Shown here piece after piece: positions 8,763 to 17,030 of a stretch of DNA of 64,000 nt. The number at the start of each line of letters is the position of its first letter. The first letter of the stretch is position 1. The position numbers were made by a program, and so were the translations under genes. The stretch is from Gluconobacter kanchanaburiensis NBRC 103587 (lineage in GTDB: Bacteria; Pseudomonadota; Alphaproteobacteria; Acetobacterales; Acetobacteraceae). The DNA is taken from the NCBI RefSeq assembly GCF_007988905.1, contig NZ_BJVA01000002.1, positions 62,001 to 126,000 on the forward strand, in the 5' to 3' direction. The notes beneath the pieces are model-generated. The model had not been told where the DNA came from. It did not search any database and saw nothing but the letters and a program-made list of their open reading frames with translations.

Positions 8763-8846
8763 ATGAAGCCGACTTTATGTCTTCTCGCCCAGGCCTGTAG
8801 CCGGAAACGGCGGGGCTGTTCACTCACGGCTCGGTACGTCCGATGA
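8763..8846 (+). CDS. Possible leader ORF overlapping the permease start (27 aa)
   Basis: ATG at 8763 opens a 27-codon frame beginning MKPTLCLLAQACSR; its TGA (8844-8846) overlaps the permease ATG (8843) as ATGA. ACCGGAG lies 10 nt before this ATG, while the permease start has no visible SD, so translational coupling is plausible. A partly paired hairpin covers the SD just downstream of the riboswitch. The peptide has no recognised homology and is Arg/Cys rich; it may act only as a translated leader. Confidence 0.35.
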   Translation: MKPTLCLLAQACSRKRRGCSLTARYVR

Positions 8847-10363
8847 TCGGCGCCGATACGGTCAGGCCTTCTCCCGCATCCCCACCGCATAGTGTGGACA
8901 GCGAGTATCTCGCCCGTCTGGGATATCAGCAGGAGTTGCGGCGGGACCTCGGGCCATTCGCATCCTTTGCTGCCGGATTTTCATTTGTCTCGGTCCTGAC
9001 CACCGTCTTCGAAATGTTCCCCCTGGGTTATTCTTTCGGCGGTCCGGCTTTTTTCTGGACATGGCCGCTCGTTTTCTTCGGGCAGTTCTGCGTAGCTCTC
9101 TGCTTTGCCGAGCTCGCTTCCCACCTTCCGGTCGCCGGCGCCATCTACCAGTGGTCTTCGCGTCTATCGGTCCGAGACGTGGGATGGATTGCAGGTTGGC
9201 TGACGCTGATCGGATATATCGTCAGCGTTTCCGCGATTGCCATCGCCATGCAGTCCATCCTCCCCAGCCTGTGGAGAGGGTTTCAGTTCATCGGGACGAA
9301 CCCTGATGTGACGACCCTGAGCGGCGCAGAAAATGCCGTCATTCTGGGAACAATCACGATCCTTGCGAGCACGATCATTTCCTGCGCGGGAGTGCGCATT
9401 TCTGCATTCGTCACGGTTGCCGGGGTCTATGCGGAAATTGGCGGATTATGCCTGCTTGTCGCGGCGCTCTTTCTGAACACCAGACGGGGTTTCGAAGTGA
9501 CGCTCGATACATCGCACATGGCGCCGGGCATGTCCGGGCATGGGGCATTTCTGGCTTCAATGCTCATGGCGGTCTACGTCATGTACGGGTTCGACAGCGC
9601 AGCCGAGCTCTCGGAAGAAACACATGATCCCGCCCGCACGGCGCCTCGTGCAATCGTAAGATGCCTTCTTCTGTCTTTCGTAGCGGGTGGACTTGTGATC
9701 CTTGGAGCCCTGATGGCTGCGCCGTCGCTGTCTTCGGGAGAGCTTGCGACGATCGGTGTGCCGTATGTCATCAATGCCATCACATCAGGAATCGTGGGGC
9801 ACCTTCTGTTGGCCACTGTCGCGATTTCCGTTTTTTCGGCAACGATTGCGATCCAGACATCCGCCTCACGCGTTCTTTTCTCCATGGCGCGGGACCGGGT
9901 CATTCCCGGCTGTGAGCAGCTTGGGCGAATTTCCAGCCGCACCGGGACGCCGATCGCCGCGACAGTCTTCGTGGGCGTCCTCAGTGCCGCGTTCCTCGGG
10001 GTTAATTATGGCGACGCGTCGCTTTTCGGCGCGATTACATCGTCCGCCGTAGGTGTGACGTATTTCGCCTATCTATTGGTAACGGTTCCGCTGCTGTTCC
10101 GACGCTGGCAGTGGCTAAGATCGGACGACGACTCCTCATTTGAGTTTGAGACGAAGGGACGCGTCCGCCGTGCATTTGTTAATCTCTGTGCCGTTCTATG
10201 TGGGGCGCTATTTCTTCTCAACACGCTCTGGCCCCGCACCGCGGTCTTCGATCCAGGTGGAGAACGGCCTTACATGGTCGCATTTCCTACCGCGTTCCTG
10301 ATGCTCGCGCTTGGCAGCGGGATCATCGTGAAGAAATTCCAGAAAACCCCCTCCGAAGCCTAG
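8843..10363 (+). CDS. APC-superfamily permease, urea-carboxylase-associated (probable guanidine importer)
   Basis: A 506-residue membrane protein with about 12 hydrophobic segments. The first block, LRRDLGPFASFAAGFSFVSVLTTVFEMF, and the following GGPAFFWTWPLVFFGQFCVALCFAELASHLPVAGAIYQW, match the amino acid/polyamine/choline permease family, in which the segment after ELAS..P.AGA.Y is diagnostic. This subgroup is repeatedly found with urea carboxylase, DUF1989 proteins and AtzF. Given the upstream guanidine riboswitch, guanidinium is the likely substrate (inference). The start has no SD, overlaps a leader ORF, and gives a nonconserved 24-residue N-terminus; a GTG at 8892 is an alternative. 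It is the first gene of the plus-strand operon. Confidence 0.88.
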   Translation: MIGADTVRPSPASPPHSVDSEYLARLGYQQELRRDLGPFASFAAGFSFVSVLTTVFEMFPLGYSFGGPAFFWTWPLVFFGQFCVALCFAELASHLPVAGAIYQWSSRLSVRDVGWIAGWLTLIGYIVSVSAIAIAMQSILPSLWRGFQFIGTNPDVTTLSGAENAVILGTITILASTIISCAGVRISAFVTVAGVYAEIGGLCLLVAALFLNTRRGFEVTLDTSHMAPGMSGHGAFLASMLMAVYVMYGFDSAAELSEETHDPARTAPRAIVRCLLLSFVAGGLVILGALMAAPSLSSGELATIGVPYVINAITSGIVGHLLLATVAISVFSATIAIQTSASRVLFSMARDRVIPGCEQLGRISSRTGTPIAATVFVGVLSAAFLGVNYGDASLFGAITSSAVGVTYFAYLLVTVPLLFRRWQWLRSDDDSSFEFETKGRVRRAFVNLCAVLCGALFLLNTLWPRTAVFDPGGERPYMVAFPTAFLMLALGSGIIVKKFQKTPSEA

Positions 10364-10412
10364 CCCCTTCCAGACGGCGACATGACAGGCGCCACCGACA
10401 AGGAGACACTCC

Positions 10413-11150
10413 ATGGCCAATCCGGCTGAATTTCCGACACTCACCCCGACCCTCTACCGGGAAACCATTCCCGGAGGTGGCCACCGCTCTCTTATCCTGC
10501 GCGCAGGGCAGAAACTCCGCCTGACCGACCTTGAAGGGGGCGCAAACCTTTCGCTCATGGCTCTCAACCCGAGACAGATGACCGAGCGGCTCAATCTTCC
10601 TGACTCCCTCAAGGCCCAGCACACTGCTTTCGTCACGGCGGGACACTGTCTGTATTCGGATATGGGGCGCGTCCTGCTCGCGGTCACGGACGATACCTGC
10701 GGCTGGCATGACTGCTTTGGTGGCATTCTGAATGCTGCCGAAGTTCATGAAAAATATGGCGATGGTCGTTTTGGAGATCTGCGGAACGGTTTTTATCGCA
10801 ACGGTTTCGAAAACCTTCTCGTGGAAATGGGTAAGTGGGATCTGGATGCGCCTGACATCCAGATGGTCGTCAATTTCTTTAGCAAGGTCGCGGTCGCGGA
10901 TGGCGGCTTCCTTGAGTTTGTCGAGGGCAATTCAGCGCCTGGCAATTACGTCGATCTTTACGCACCGATGGAAACGCTCGTCGTGATGACGGCTCTTCAG
11001 CACCCCATGGACCCCTCACCTCATTACGCGCCCAAACCTGTGGAATTCTCTGTCGAGGATGTGCGGGACACCAGCATTACAGCCGCATGTAGGCAGTCAT
11101 GCGCGGAAAACGGACGCGCTTTCTACAATACGGAACTCTTCTGCCTGTAA
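10413..11150 (+). CDS. DUF1989 / urea carboxylase-associated protein 1 (carboxyguanidine deiminase subunit)
   Basis: A 245-residue DUF1989 protein. The family motifs are present: a Gly-rich opening (ETIPGGGHRSLILRAGQKLRLTD), YSDMGRVLLAVTDDTCGWHD with the Cys/His cluster, NFFSKVAVADGG, and a closing CRQSC near the C-terminus. The Cys and His residues suggest a metal site. Paired DUF1989 proteins in this context form the carboxyguanidine deiminase (CgdAB), which removes one nitrogen from carboxyguanidine to give allophanate plus ammonia; they were earlier named UAAP1/2. A strong SD (AAGGAGA) precedes the ATG. The next gene is its partner, 12 nt away. I leave the symbol blank because I cannot be sure which partner is CgdA. 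Confidence 0.9.
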   Translation: MANPAEFPTLTPTLYRETIPGGGHRSLILRAGQKLRLTDLEGGANLSLMALNPRQMTERLNLPDSLKAQHTAFVTAGHCLYSDMGRVLLAVTDDTCGWHDCFGGILNAAEVHEKYGDGRFGDLRNGFYRNGFENLLVEMGKWDLDAPDIQMVVNFFSKVAVADGGFLEFVEGNSAPGNYVDLYAPMETLVVMTALQHPMDPSPHYAPKPVEFSVEDVRDTSITAACRQSCAENGRAFYNTELFCL

Positions 11151-11162
11151 GGACCCGAAACG

Positions 11163-11798
11163 ATGTCGATCATCTCCAGCACGCTCGACCCTGCCGATGC
11201 CGTCTCCCGTCATGTCATCGGCGCCGGAGAGCCGTATGTTTTTGACGTCAAAAAAGGCCAAACGCTCCGTCTTCTCGACCTCGAAGGCAATCAGGCCATC
11301 GATACGCTTTTCTACAATGCCACCAATACCCGCGAGCGCTACGACGTCCAGCGCACTATCCGGCGACAGAAAGCCCTGTTTCTGACAACGGGCACCGTGC
11401 TGTATTCCAATCTTGGAAATCCGCTGGCCACGATTACCGCAGACACCTGCGGACAGCATGACACGCTGGGCGGCGCCTGCTCGCAGGAAAGTAATACGGT
11501 CCGCTACGCTACCGACCGCTATTACATGCACAGCTGTCGCAACAATTTTCTGTGCGGCTGTCTTCAGGATGGGCGCCTGACCAAACGCGATCTGGCGCCG
11601 AACATTAATTTCTTCATGAATGTGCCCGTGACGCCGGACGGTACGCTGGTCTTTGCAGATGGCGTTTCCGCCCCGCTGAAATATGTTGAGCTGCGCGCTG
11701 AAGTCGATCTGATCGTCGTCATCTCCAACTGTCCCCAGCTCAACAATCCCTGCAATGCGTGGAATCCGACCCCAGCAGAAGTGCTCATCTGGGACTGA
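11163..11798 (+). CDS. DUF1989 / urea carboxylase-associated protein 2 (carboxyguanidine deiminase subunit)
   Basis: A 211-residue DUF1989 protein, the shorter partner of the preceding gene. Shared blocks: FDVKKGQTLRLLDLEGNQAIDT, YSNLGNPLATITADTCGQHD (Cys, Gln/His cluster), the Cys-rich CRNNFLCGC stretch, NFFMNVPVTPDG and NCPQLNNPCNAWNPTP at the end. The two-gene set is known to act as a heteromeric carboxyguanidine deiminase feeding AtzF. An SD (AAGGA) sits about 8 nt before the ATG. It lies between the partner gene and allophanate hydrolase on the same strand, with 12- and 27-nt gaps, so a single transcript is likely. Confidence 0.9.
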   Translation: MSIISSTLDPADAVSRHVIGAGEPYVFDVKKGQTLRLLDLEGNQAIDTLFYNATNTRERYDVQRTIRRQKALFLTTGTVLYSNLGNPLATITADTCGQHDTLGGACSQESNTVRYATDRYYMHSCRNNFLCGCLQDGRLTKRDLAPNINFFMNVPVTPDGTLVFADGVSAPLKYVELRAEVDLIVVISNCPQLNNPCNAWNPTPAEVLIWD

Positions 11799-11825
11799 TT
11801 TTCATAACAGACGAAGGACTGGACG

Positions 11826-13652
11826 ATGTTGACAACCCTGCCCGACCTTGCCCCGCACACGCTGCTGACTTCATATCGCGATGGAACACTCACGCCCCGT
11901 GATCTGATTACAGCGCTTCGGGAAAAAGCCCTGGCGCTCAACAGCGATTATCATGCCTTCATCCATGTGCTCGACGAGGATGAAACGGAGCCCTATCTCC
12001 AGCGGCTCGAAGCTCTGGAAGACAGGAGCCTTCCGCTCTACGGTATTCCATTCGTTATCAAGGATAATATCGACCTCGTCGGAATTCCGACGACCGCAGC
12101 CTGTCCGGCCTTCGCGTATAGTCCCGACGAAACCGCTACCGTGGTCCGTCGCATTATCGATCTGGGCGGTATTCCGGTCGCCAAAGCAAATCTTGATCAA
12201 TTCGCCACCGGCCTGAACGGTACGCGCTCGCCATATGGGATCTGCCGCAACAGTGTGCTGCCCGAGTATCCGTCGGGCGGTTCAAGCTCCGGCTCATCAC
12301 TGGCCGTGGCACTGGGTGTGGCGAGTTTCGCCCTTGGCACGGATACGGCGGGAAGCGGCCGTATTCCCGCTGCCTATAACAACCTCGTCGGTCTCAAGGC
12401 CACGCGCGGGCTGATTTCGACCCACGGGGTCGTGCCAGCCTGCCGGACCCTAGACTGCACGACGCTCCTGACAGCCTCTGCAGAGCAGGCCAGCATGCTG
12501 TTCTCCCTGCTGGCCCGCTTTGATCCCGCCGATGATTACAGCCGGCACAACCCGCAATGGAACGCGGCTGCGGCATTCGGAAAGGTCCGGCCCGGTTTCC
12601 GGTTTGGCGTGCCGGCACATCCTGATTTCGCAGGATGCACGGAAAGTAAAACCCTGTTCGCAGACGCTGTGGCGCGTCTGGAAACCTTGGGCGGTATCGC
12701 CGTTGCAGTGGATCTGTCCCCCTTTCTGGAAGCTGCGAGACTCCTTTATGAAGGTCCATGGGTTGCAGAACGTCATCTTGTCGTCAGGGATCTACTGACA
12801 CGCGATCCCGAGGCCATTCTTCCCGTTATTCGCGCCGTTCTCGAAACCGCGCCGGGCTACAGCGCCGGGGATCTGTTCTCAGCCCTTTACAGACTTCAGC
12901 ACCTCAAGGCGCGCTGCGATGCCGTGATGGACGATCTGGACTGTGTCCTGACCCCGGCCATGCCACGCCCCGTCACGCTCGCTGAGTTGCAAGAACAACC
13001 TGTGGCCGCGAATTCCCTGCTCGGCGTCTATACCAATTTCATGAATCTGCTCGACTATTCAGCTGTCGCCGTCCCATCGGGTTTCATGGCGAATGGTCTA
13101 CCTTGGGGAGTGACCATCTTCGGCCGTTCCTTCACGGACCAGTATCTTCTGAGCGTCGCCGATGCGTTTCAGAGAACATCGGCGCTGCCTCTGGTGGGCG
13201 GTCAGACGCTCGGGGCGCCTGTTGTCGGACGCGCGGCCTCAAACGACAGGGCGAGAGTCGTTGTCTGCGGCGCGCATCTCGATAATCTGGCGCTCAACTG
13301 GCAGCTTCGGGACCGACACGCGCGCCTCGTCAGGGTCGCCAGAACCGCACCAGATTACCGCTTTTACGCCCTTGCAGGTGGCCCGCCCCTGCGGCCGGGA
13401 CTGGCACGTTGCGCAGAGGGGGGGCAGGCCATCGAAGTCGAGGTCTGGGAACTGCCCTCAGCCGAACTCGGTTCGTTCCTGACGCAGATTCCCGCGCCCC
13501 TGGGGTTGGGTAAGGTCGAGCTCGAGGATGGCAGCTTCGAAACCGGGTTTATCTGCGAAGGCGCGGCTCTCTCTTCCGCTACGGATATTACGTCCACCGG
13601 GGGATGGCGGGCGTGGCTCTCCTCGGGCGGCCCGTCAACAATATCGCCCTGA
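11826..13652 (+). CDS. atzF: Allophanate hydrolase (amidase-signature family)
   Basis: A 608-residue enzyme that hydrolyses allophanate to two ammonia and two CO2, the last step of urea/guanidine/cyanurate nitrogen release. The amidase-signature catalytic triad is visible: Lys in GIPFVIKDNIDL (near residue 80) and the Ser-cisSer pair in GGSSSGSSLAVALG plus DTAGSGRIPAA (around 155-180). A C-terminal domain of about 150 residues (from VVVCGAHLDNLALNWQL) is typical of full-length AtzF and absent from the shorter forms. SD AAGGA lies about 10 nt before the ATG. It is the last gene of the riboswitch-controlled plus-strand operon; no clear terminator is seen before the next gene, 128 bp away. Confidence 0.93.
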   Translation: MLTTLPDLAPHTLLTSYRDGTLTPRDLITALREKALALNSDYHAFIHVLDEDETEPYLQRLEALEDRSLPLYGIPFVIKDNIDLVGIPTTAACPAFAYSPDETATVVRRIIDLGGIPVAKANLDQFATGLNGTRSPYGICRNSVLPEYPSGGSSSGSSLAVALGVASFALGTDTAGSGRIPAAYNNLVGLKATRGLISTHGVVPACRTLDCTTLLTASAEQASMLFSLLARFDPADDYSRHNPQWNAAAAFGKVRPGFRFGVPAHPDFAGCTESKTLFADAVARLETLGGIAVAVDLSPFLEAARLLYEGPWVAERHLVVRDLLTRDPEAILPVIRAVLETAPGYSAGDLFSALYRLQHLKARCDAVMDDLDCVLTPAMPRPVTLAELQEQPVAANSLLGVYTNFMNLLDYSAVAVPSGFMANGLPWGVTIFGRSFTDQYLLSVADAFQRTSALPLVGGQTLGAPVVGRAASNDRARVVVCGAHLDNLALNWQLRDRHARLVRVARTAPDYRFYALAGGPPLRPGLARCAEGGQAIEVEVWELPSAELGSFLTQIPAPLGLGKVELEDGSFETGFICEGAALSSATDITSTGGWRAWLSSGGPSTISP

Positions 13653-13780
13653 CACGGCAAACACCTACAGTCAGGCAGGTTTCAACCAAGCTTCCCGATA
13701 ACGGAGCGGATCCGTTGGGAAGCAGTTCCGCAACAACAACGCAGCTCCGCAGCCTGTGGGGGTCGAACAGGGAGAATGCA

Positions 13781-14845
13781 ATGTATCAGGCATCCACCGA
13801 AAGGCCTGCACACGGCCAGACAGAAAGGCGCCCTACCCGGCGCCCTGAAAAACGCATCGGGCAAGGTGCCAAAAAAGGTACTCCCATGCGGGAAGATCAA
13901 TGGTCGCAGGAACGTCCCGGATCAGGATTTCCACGAATACTTGTGGCCGATACACCCTCTCCTTCCCTGCGCCGTCTGGCCGAGGCACTCGAACAGGCCG
14001 GGATGACTGCCATGACAGCGCCGAACGGCGAAGCCATGCTCGACACGCTGAAAGCCGTCTCGCCGGACCTTGTCGTCATGGAAGTCGCGCTGCCGGGTCT
14101 GGGTGGTTTTGAAGTAGCCAACCGGATCAGACACGATCCAACCTTCAGCCATATTCCGTTCATTTTTAGAACGGAACAGATGGACACGCAGAACGTTCTG
14201 CGCGGACTGGCGGCAGGAGGTCTTGACTACATCTCCAAGTCCCGGCCCGTTGAGGAAATGGTAGCCCGGATACAGGCCCATCTCCGAGTCACCTTCGAGA
14301 CACGCACATTGCGTCTGACACTGGATGCCTGCCACCGGCCCACCATCGGCGTGACGGCGGATGGCTGTCTGTCATGGCATACCCCGGCTGCTGCTTCGCT
14401 GCTATCCGGGCTTTTCGTCTCGTGGCAACCCCACATGCCACTTCCGTCAGCACTTCGCGACGTCTGTGCTGAACTGGCGAAACAGGGGCCTGCGTCGGGA
14501 CACAGGACTATCGAACTGAACGGCGCGATGAGAAGTACGATCGAAGGTGGAAGCCTGGAATGTATCGCCGGGGCCGCAATGCCTGATGGAACACTCGGCG
14601 TAACCCTTCTGCTGCGTCGAGCCGGGGAAGAAGAACGGCGCCTCGCTACGCGCCATAATCTGACCACCCGAGAAGCACAGGTTCTCTTCTGGATCAGCCG
14701 TGGCAAATCGAACCGGGACATCAGCGAGGTGCTTGGAATCAGCGCCCGTACTGTCAACAAGCATCTCGAGCAGATCTTCGCAAAACTGGGGGTGGAAAAT
14801 CGTGCCTCCGCGGCTGCCATCGCCGTCAAGACTTCGACGAAGTAA
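13781..14845 (+). CDS. LuxR-type response regulator with degenerate receiver (Glu at phospho-site)
   Basis: A 354-residue regulator: receiver domain about residues 50-165, an uncharacterised middle segment, and a C-terminal LuxR/GerE helix-turn-helix (LTTREAQVLFWISRGKSNRDISEVLGIS, about 295-350). The receiver retains the conserved Lys (YISKSRP), but the phospho-acceptor Asp is replaced by Glu (VVMEVALPG, about residue 101), and the usual Asp pair is reduced to one Asp (VADTP). Glu often mimics the phosphorylated state, so the protein may be constitutively active or controlled differently. I chose ATG 13781 because GGGAG sits 6 nt upstream; ATG 13886 is an alternative nearer the domain, and the frame is open back to 13604. 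The gap to the sulfotransferase gene is 6 nt. No histidine kinase is nearby. Confidence 0.85.
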   Translation: MYQASTERPAHGQTERRPTRRPEKRIGQGAKKGTPMREDQWSQERPGSGFPRILVADTPSPSLRRLAEALEQAGMTAMTAPNGEAMLDTLKAVSPDLVVMEVALPGLGGFEVANRIRHDPTFSHIPFIFRTEQMDTQNVLRGLAAGGLDYISKSRPVEEMVARIQAHLRVTFETRTLRLTLDACHRPTIGVTADGCLSWHTPAAASLLSGLFVSWQPHMPLPSALRDVCAELAKQGPASGHRTIELNGAMRSTIEGGSLECIAGAAMPDGTLGVTLLLRRAGEEERRLATRHNLTTREAQVLFWISRGKSNRDISEVLGISARTVNKHLEQIFAKLGVENRASAAAIAVKTSTK

Positions 14846-14851
14846 CCGGGA

Positions 14852-16522
14852 ATGCGACAGCTCTCTCACAACATCCCCGGCAACATCTCCCCGTCCGGAA
14901 AGATAGATCTTAAGCGCGTCCGCGCACTGCTTCAGGCAGGTCGGCCGCTGGCTGCGCGACAAATGGCGATAAGCCGGGCTGTTCGCGACCCAGCCAGCGC
15001 AGAAGCAAGATTTCTTCTGGGCATCAGCGAGATAACGCTCGGCAGGATCCGAGAAGGGGTCGGGCATCTGCGTGAGGCGATTTCTCTGGCACCCTCGGCA
15101 GAATATCATGCCCAGCTCGCGCGATGCCTGCTAATGCTGAGAAAGGACGGGGAAGCACGTTCGGCCCTTCAGAATGCTGCCGACTGCCTTGCGGGCGACG
15201 GAACAGCAGATGCCCTGACCCATGATACGCTCGGATGCGCCTATGCCCGGCTGGGGGATCACACGGCGTCCCTTCCACATTTTGCCGCTGCTGTACTGGC
15301 GGAACCCGGCAACGCTCAGTTCCGATACAATCAGGCCATCGCACTGAGTTTCGTGGGCGATGTAGAGGCATCCGAAAACGCTTTCGAAGCCCTTCTGCAT
15401 CGCGAGCCTCATAACGCCCGTGCCCATCACGGGCTTGCCGGGATCCGGCGCCAGACGGCCGCACGCAATCACGTTTCCCGCCTACGGACAGTCAGGAACA
15501 AAGCGCAGGATCAGGAAGCGCGGCTTCTGCTGGGATATGCACTCGCCAAGGAGCTGGAAGACATTGGTGACGCGCAGGATTCGTTTCGCTGCCTTCTCGA
15601 CGTTAACAACGAATATCGCAGCCAGATCTCCTATGATTTTGCCGAGGACGAACGGATCTTCGATGCCATTGAAGCCAGCTGGCCACAATGCGCTATCGCT
15701 CCCGTCACAGATCCTCCGGCCCAGGCGCCGATTTTCATCCTCGGGATGCCACGAACAGGCACAACGCTCGTCGATCGCATTCTTTCCTCGCATCCGGATG
15801 TGGTCAGCGCAGGCGAGTTGCAAGCCTTTCCACTGTCGGTCAAAGCCGCCTCGGGAACACGCTCGCGCAACGTGCTCGATGTCGAGACAGTCCTTCACGC
15901 CGCTGGAAAAAATCCCGGACAGATCGGCCGATCCTACATGGAACGCGCCGCCTCTCATATTCCGCCAGATGGTCTGCGTTTCGTCGATAAATTTCCGGGG
16001 AATTTCCATTATGCCGGGTTGATCGCACGCGCCCTTCCCAACGCTACGATCCTCTGTCTGCGTCGTCATCCGATGGATACAGTAGTCAGCAATTTCAAAA
16101 ACCTGTTCGCGACGACCTCCCGCTATTACCAATACAGCTATGATCTGCAGGAAATCGCGCAGTATTACGTTCGTTTCGACCGGCTGATGGCTTTTTGGAA
16201 AAAGGCTGTCCCGGGCCGAATTCTGGAAGTGCGGTACGAGGATCTCGTCGAAGATCAGGAGCGTACAACCCGACGTATTCTGCAACACTGTTCCCTGCCT
16301 TGGTCCGAAAACTGTCTGGCATTCCACGAGAACGCCTCCCCCGTTTCGACCCCCAGTGCAGCGCAGGTCAGGCGTCCGATCTACCGCGACGCACTCGCCC
16401 GCTGGCGCTTGCATGAAGAAGCCCTTGCCGAAGCACGGGCGATATTCACGGCAGCCGGCATCCCTGTCGAGCCCATAATTTCAACCGGAGTTATGGGCGT
16501 TTCGTCGTCCCGGACGTCATGA
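14852..16522 (+). CDS. TPR-repeat sulfotransferase
   Basis: A 556-residue protein with N-terminal tetratricopeptide-type repeats (about residues 20-230; GNISPSGKIDLKRVRALL, then helical repeats with the GN..FRYNQAIAL pattern) and a C-terminal sulfotransferase domain. The PAPS-binding P-loop is visible as FILGMPRTGTTLVDRIL (about 292-308), followed by the 3' phosphate region CLRRHPMDTVVSNFKN. Family members move sulfate from PAPS to proteins, sugars or lipids; the acceptor here is unknown. Such proteins are often encoded next to TonB-dependent receptors, as here (19452). The start lies 6 nt after the regulator gene, so co-transcription is likely. Confidence 0.88.
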   Translation: MRQLSHNIPGNISPSGKIDLKRVRALLQAGRPLAARQMAISRAVRDPASAEARFLLGISEITLGRIREGVGHLREAISLAPSAEYHAQLARCLLMLRKDGEARSALQNAADCLAGDGTADALTHDTLGCAYARLGDHTASLPHFAAAVLAEPGNAQFRYNQAIALSFVGDVEASENAFEALLHREPHNARAHHGLAGIRRQTAARNHVSRLRTVRNKAQDQEARLLLGYALAKELEDIGDAQDSFRCLLDVNNEYRSQISYDFAEDERIFDAIEASWPQCAIAPVTDPPAQAPIFILGMPRTGTTLVDRILSSHPDVVSAGELQAFPLSVKAASGTRSRNVLDVETVLHAAGKNPGQIGRSYMERAASHIPPDGLRFVDKFPGNFHYAGLIARALPNATILCLRRHPMDTVVSNFKNLFATTSRYYQYSYDLQEIAQYYVRFDRLMAFWKKAVPGRILEVRYEDLVEDQERTTRRILQHCSLPWSENCLAFHENASPVSTPSAAQVRRPIYRDALARWRLHEEALAEARAIFTAAGIPVEPIISTGVMGVSSSRTS

Positions 16523-16601
16523 CGGCGGATTGGGAGCGCAATGCCCACTTCCCGCCAGACATCATGTCTTCACACACCATCTTCAAAAGAAAGAGAGTTT
16601 C

Positions 16602-17018
16602 ATGAGCGACACTTCCCTTACCCCGACGCCAGACGCCTCCGCCCCGACACCTGTTCTGACGGTCTGCGTGACCTGCCGTCGCGGCCTTTCCACGGCTGAA
16701 CTTGGTGATGCCCCGACACCGGGACGCCAGTTTTTCAATGCACTGGCGGATGAAGCCGACGAGCTCGGAATTATGCTTCAGAGCGTGGAGTGCATGTCCC
16801 TGTGTGGTCAGGGAGGCACCGCCACGATTTCAACAACCGGCAAACGGACCCTCCTGCTGGGAAACCTCGGCATGGAAAAGATTGACGATTTCAAGGAGTG
16901 GCTCAAACTCTACAGCGCCTCGAAAACGGGCATGGTGCCGGCCTCCCGACGCGCTGCCAGCCTTTCGGACATGATCATTGCGCGACTTCCCCCCGATCTG
17001 ACCACTGACAAAAAGTAA
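16602..17018 (+). CDS. DUF1636 Cys-rich, thioredoxin-like ferredoxin family protein
   Basis: A 138-residue protein of the DUF1636 family (predicted metal-binding). Cysteines are arranged as CVTC near residue 22 and CMSLCGQG near residue 65, a pattern resembling thioredoxin-fold 2Fe-2S proteins. The rest fits that fold (FFNALADEADELG helix, then TLLLGNLG). I took the start at 16602 because AGAGAG precedes it and the family begins with a short extension; the open frame reaches back to 16530. The stop is 12 nt before the molybdo-hydroxylase start, so it may supply electron transfer or cofactor assembly for that enzyme. This is an inference from context. Confidence 0.75.
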   Translation: MSDTSLTPTPDASAPTPVLTVCVTCRRGLSTAELGDAPTPGRQFFNALADEADELGIMLQSVECMSLCGQGGTATISTTGKRTLLLGNLGMEKIDDFKEWLKLYSASKTGMVPASRRAASLSDMIIARLPPDLTTDKK

Positions 17019-17030
17019 GGAACAATTTTG

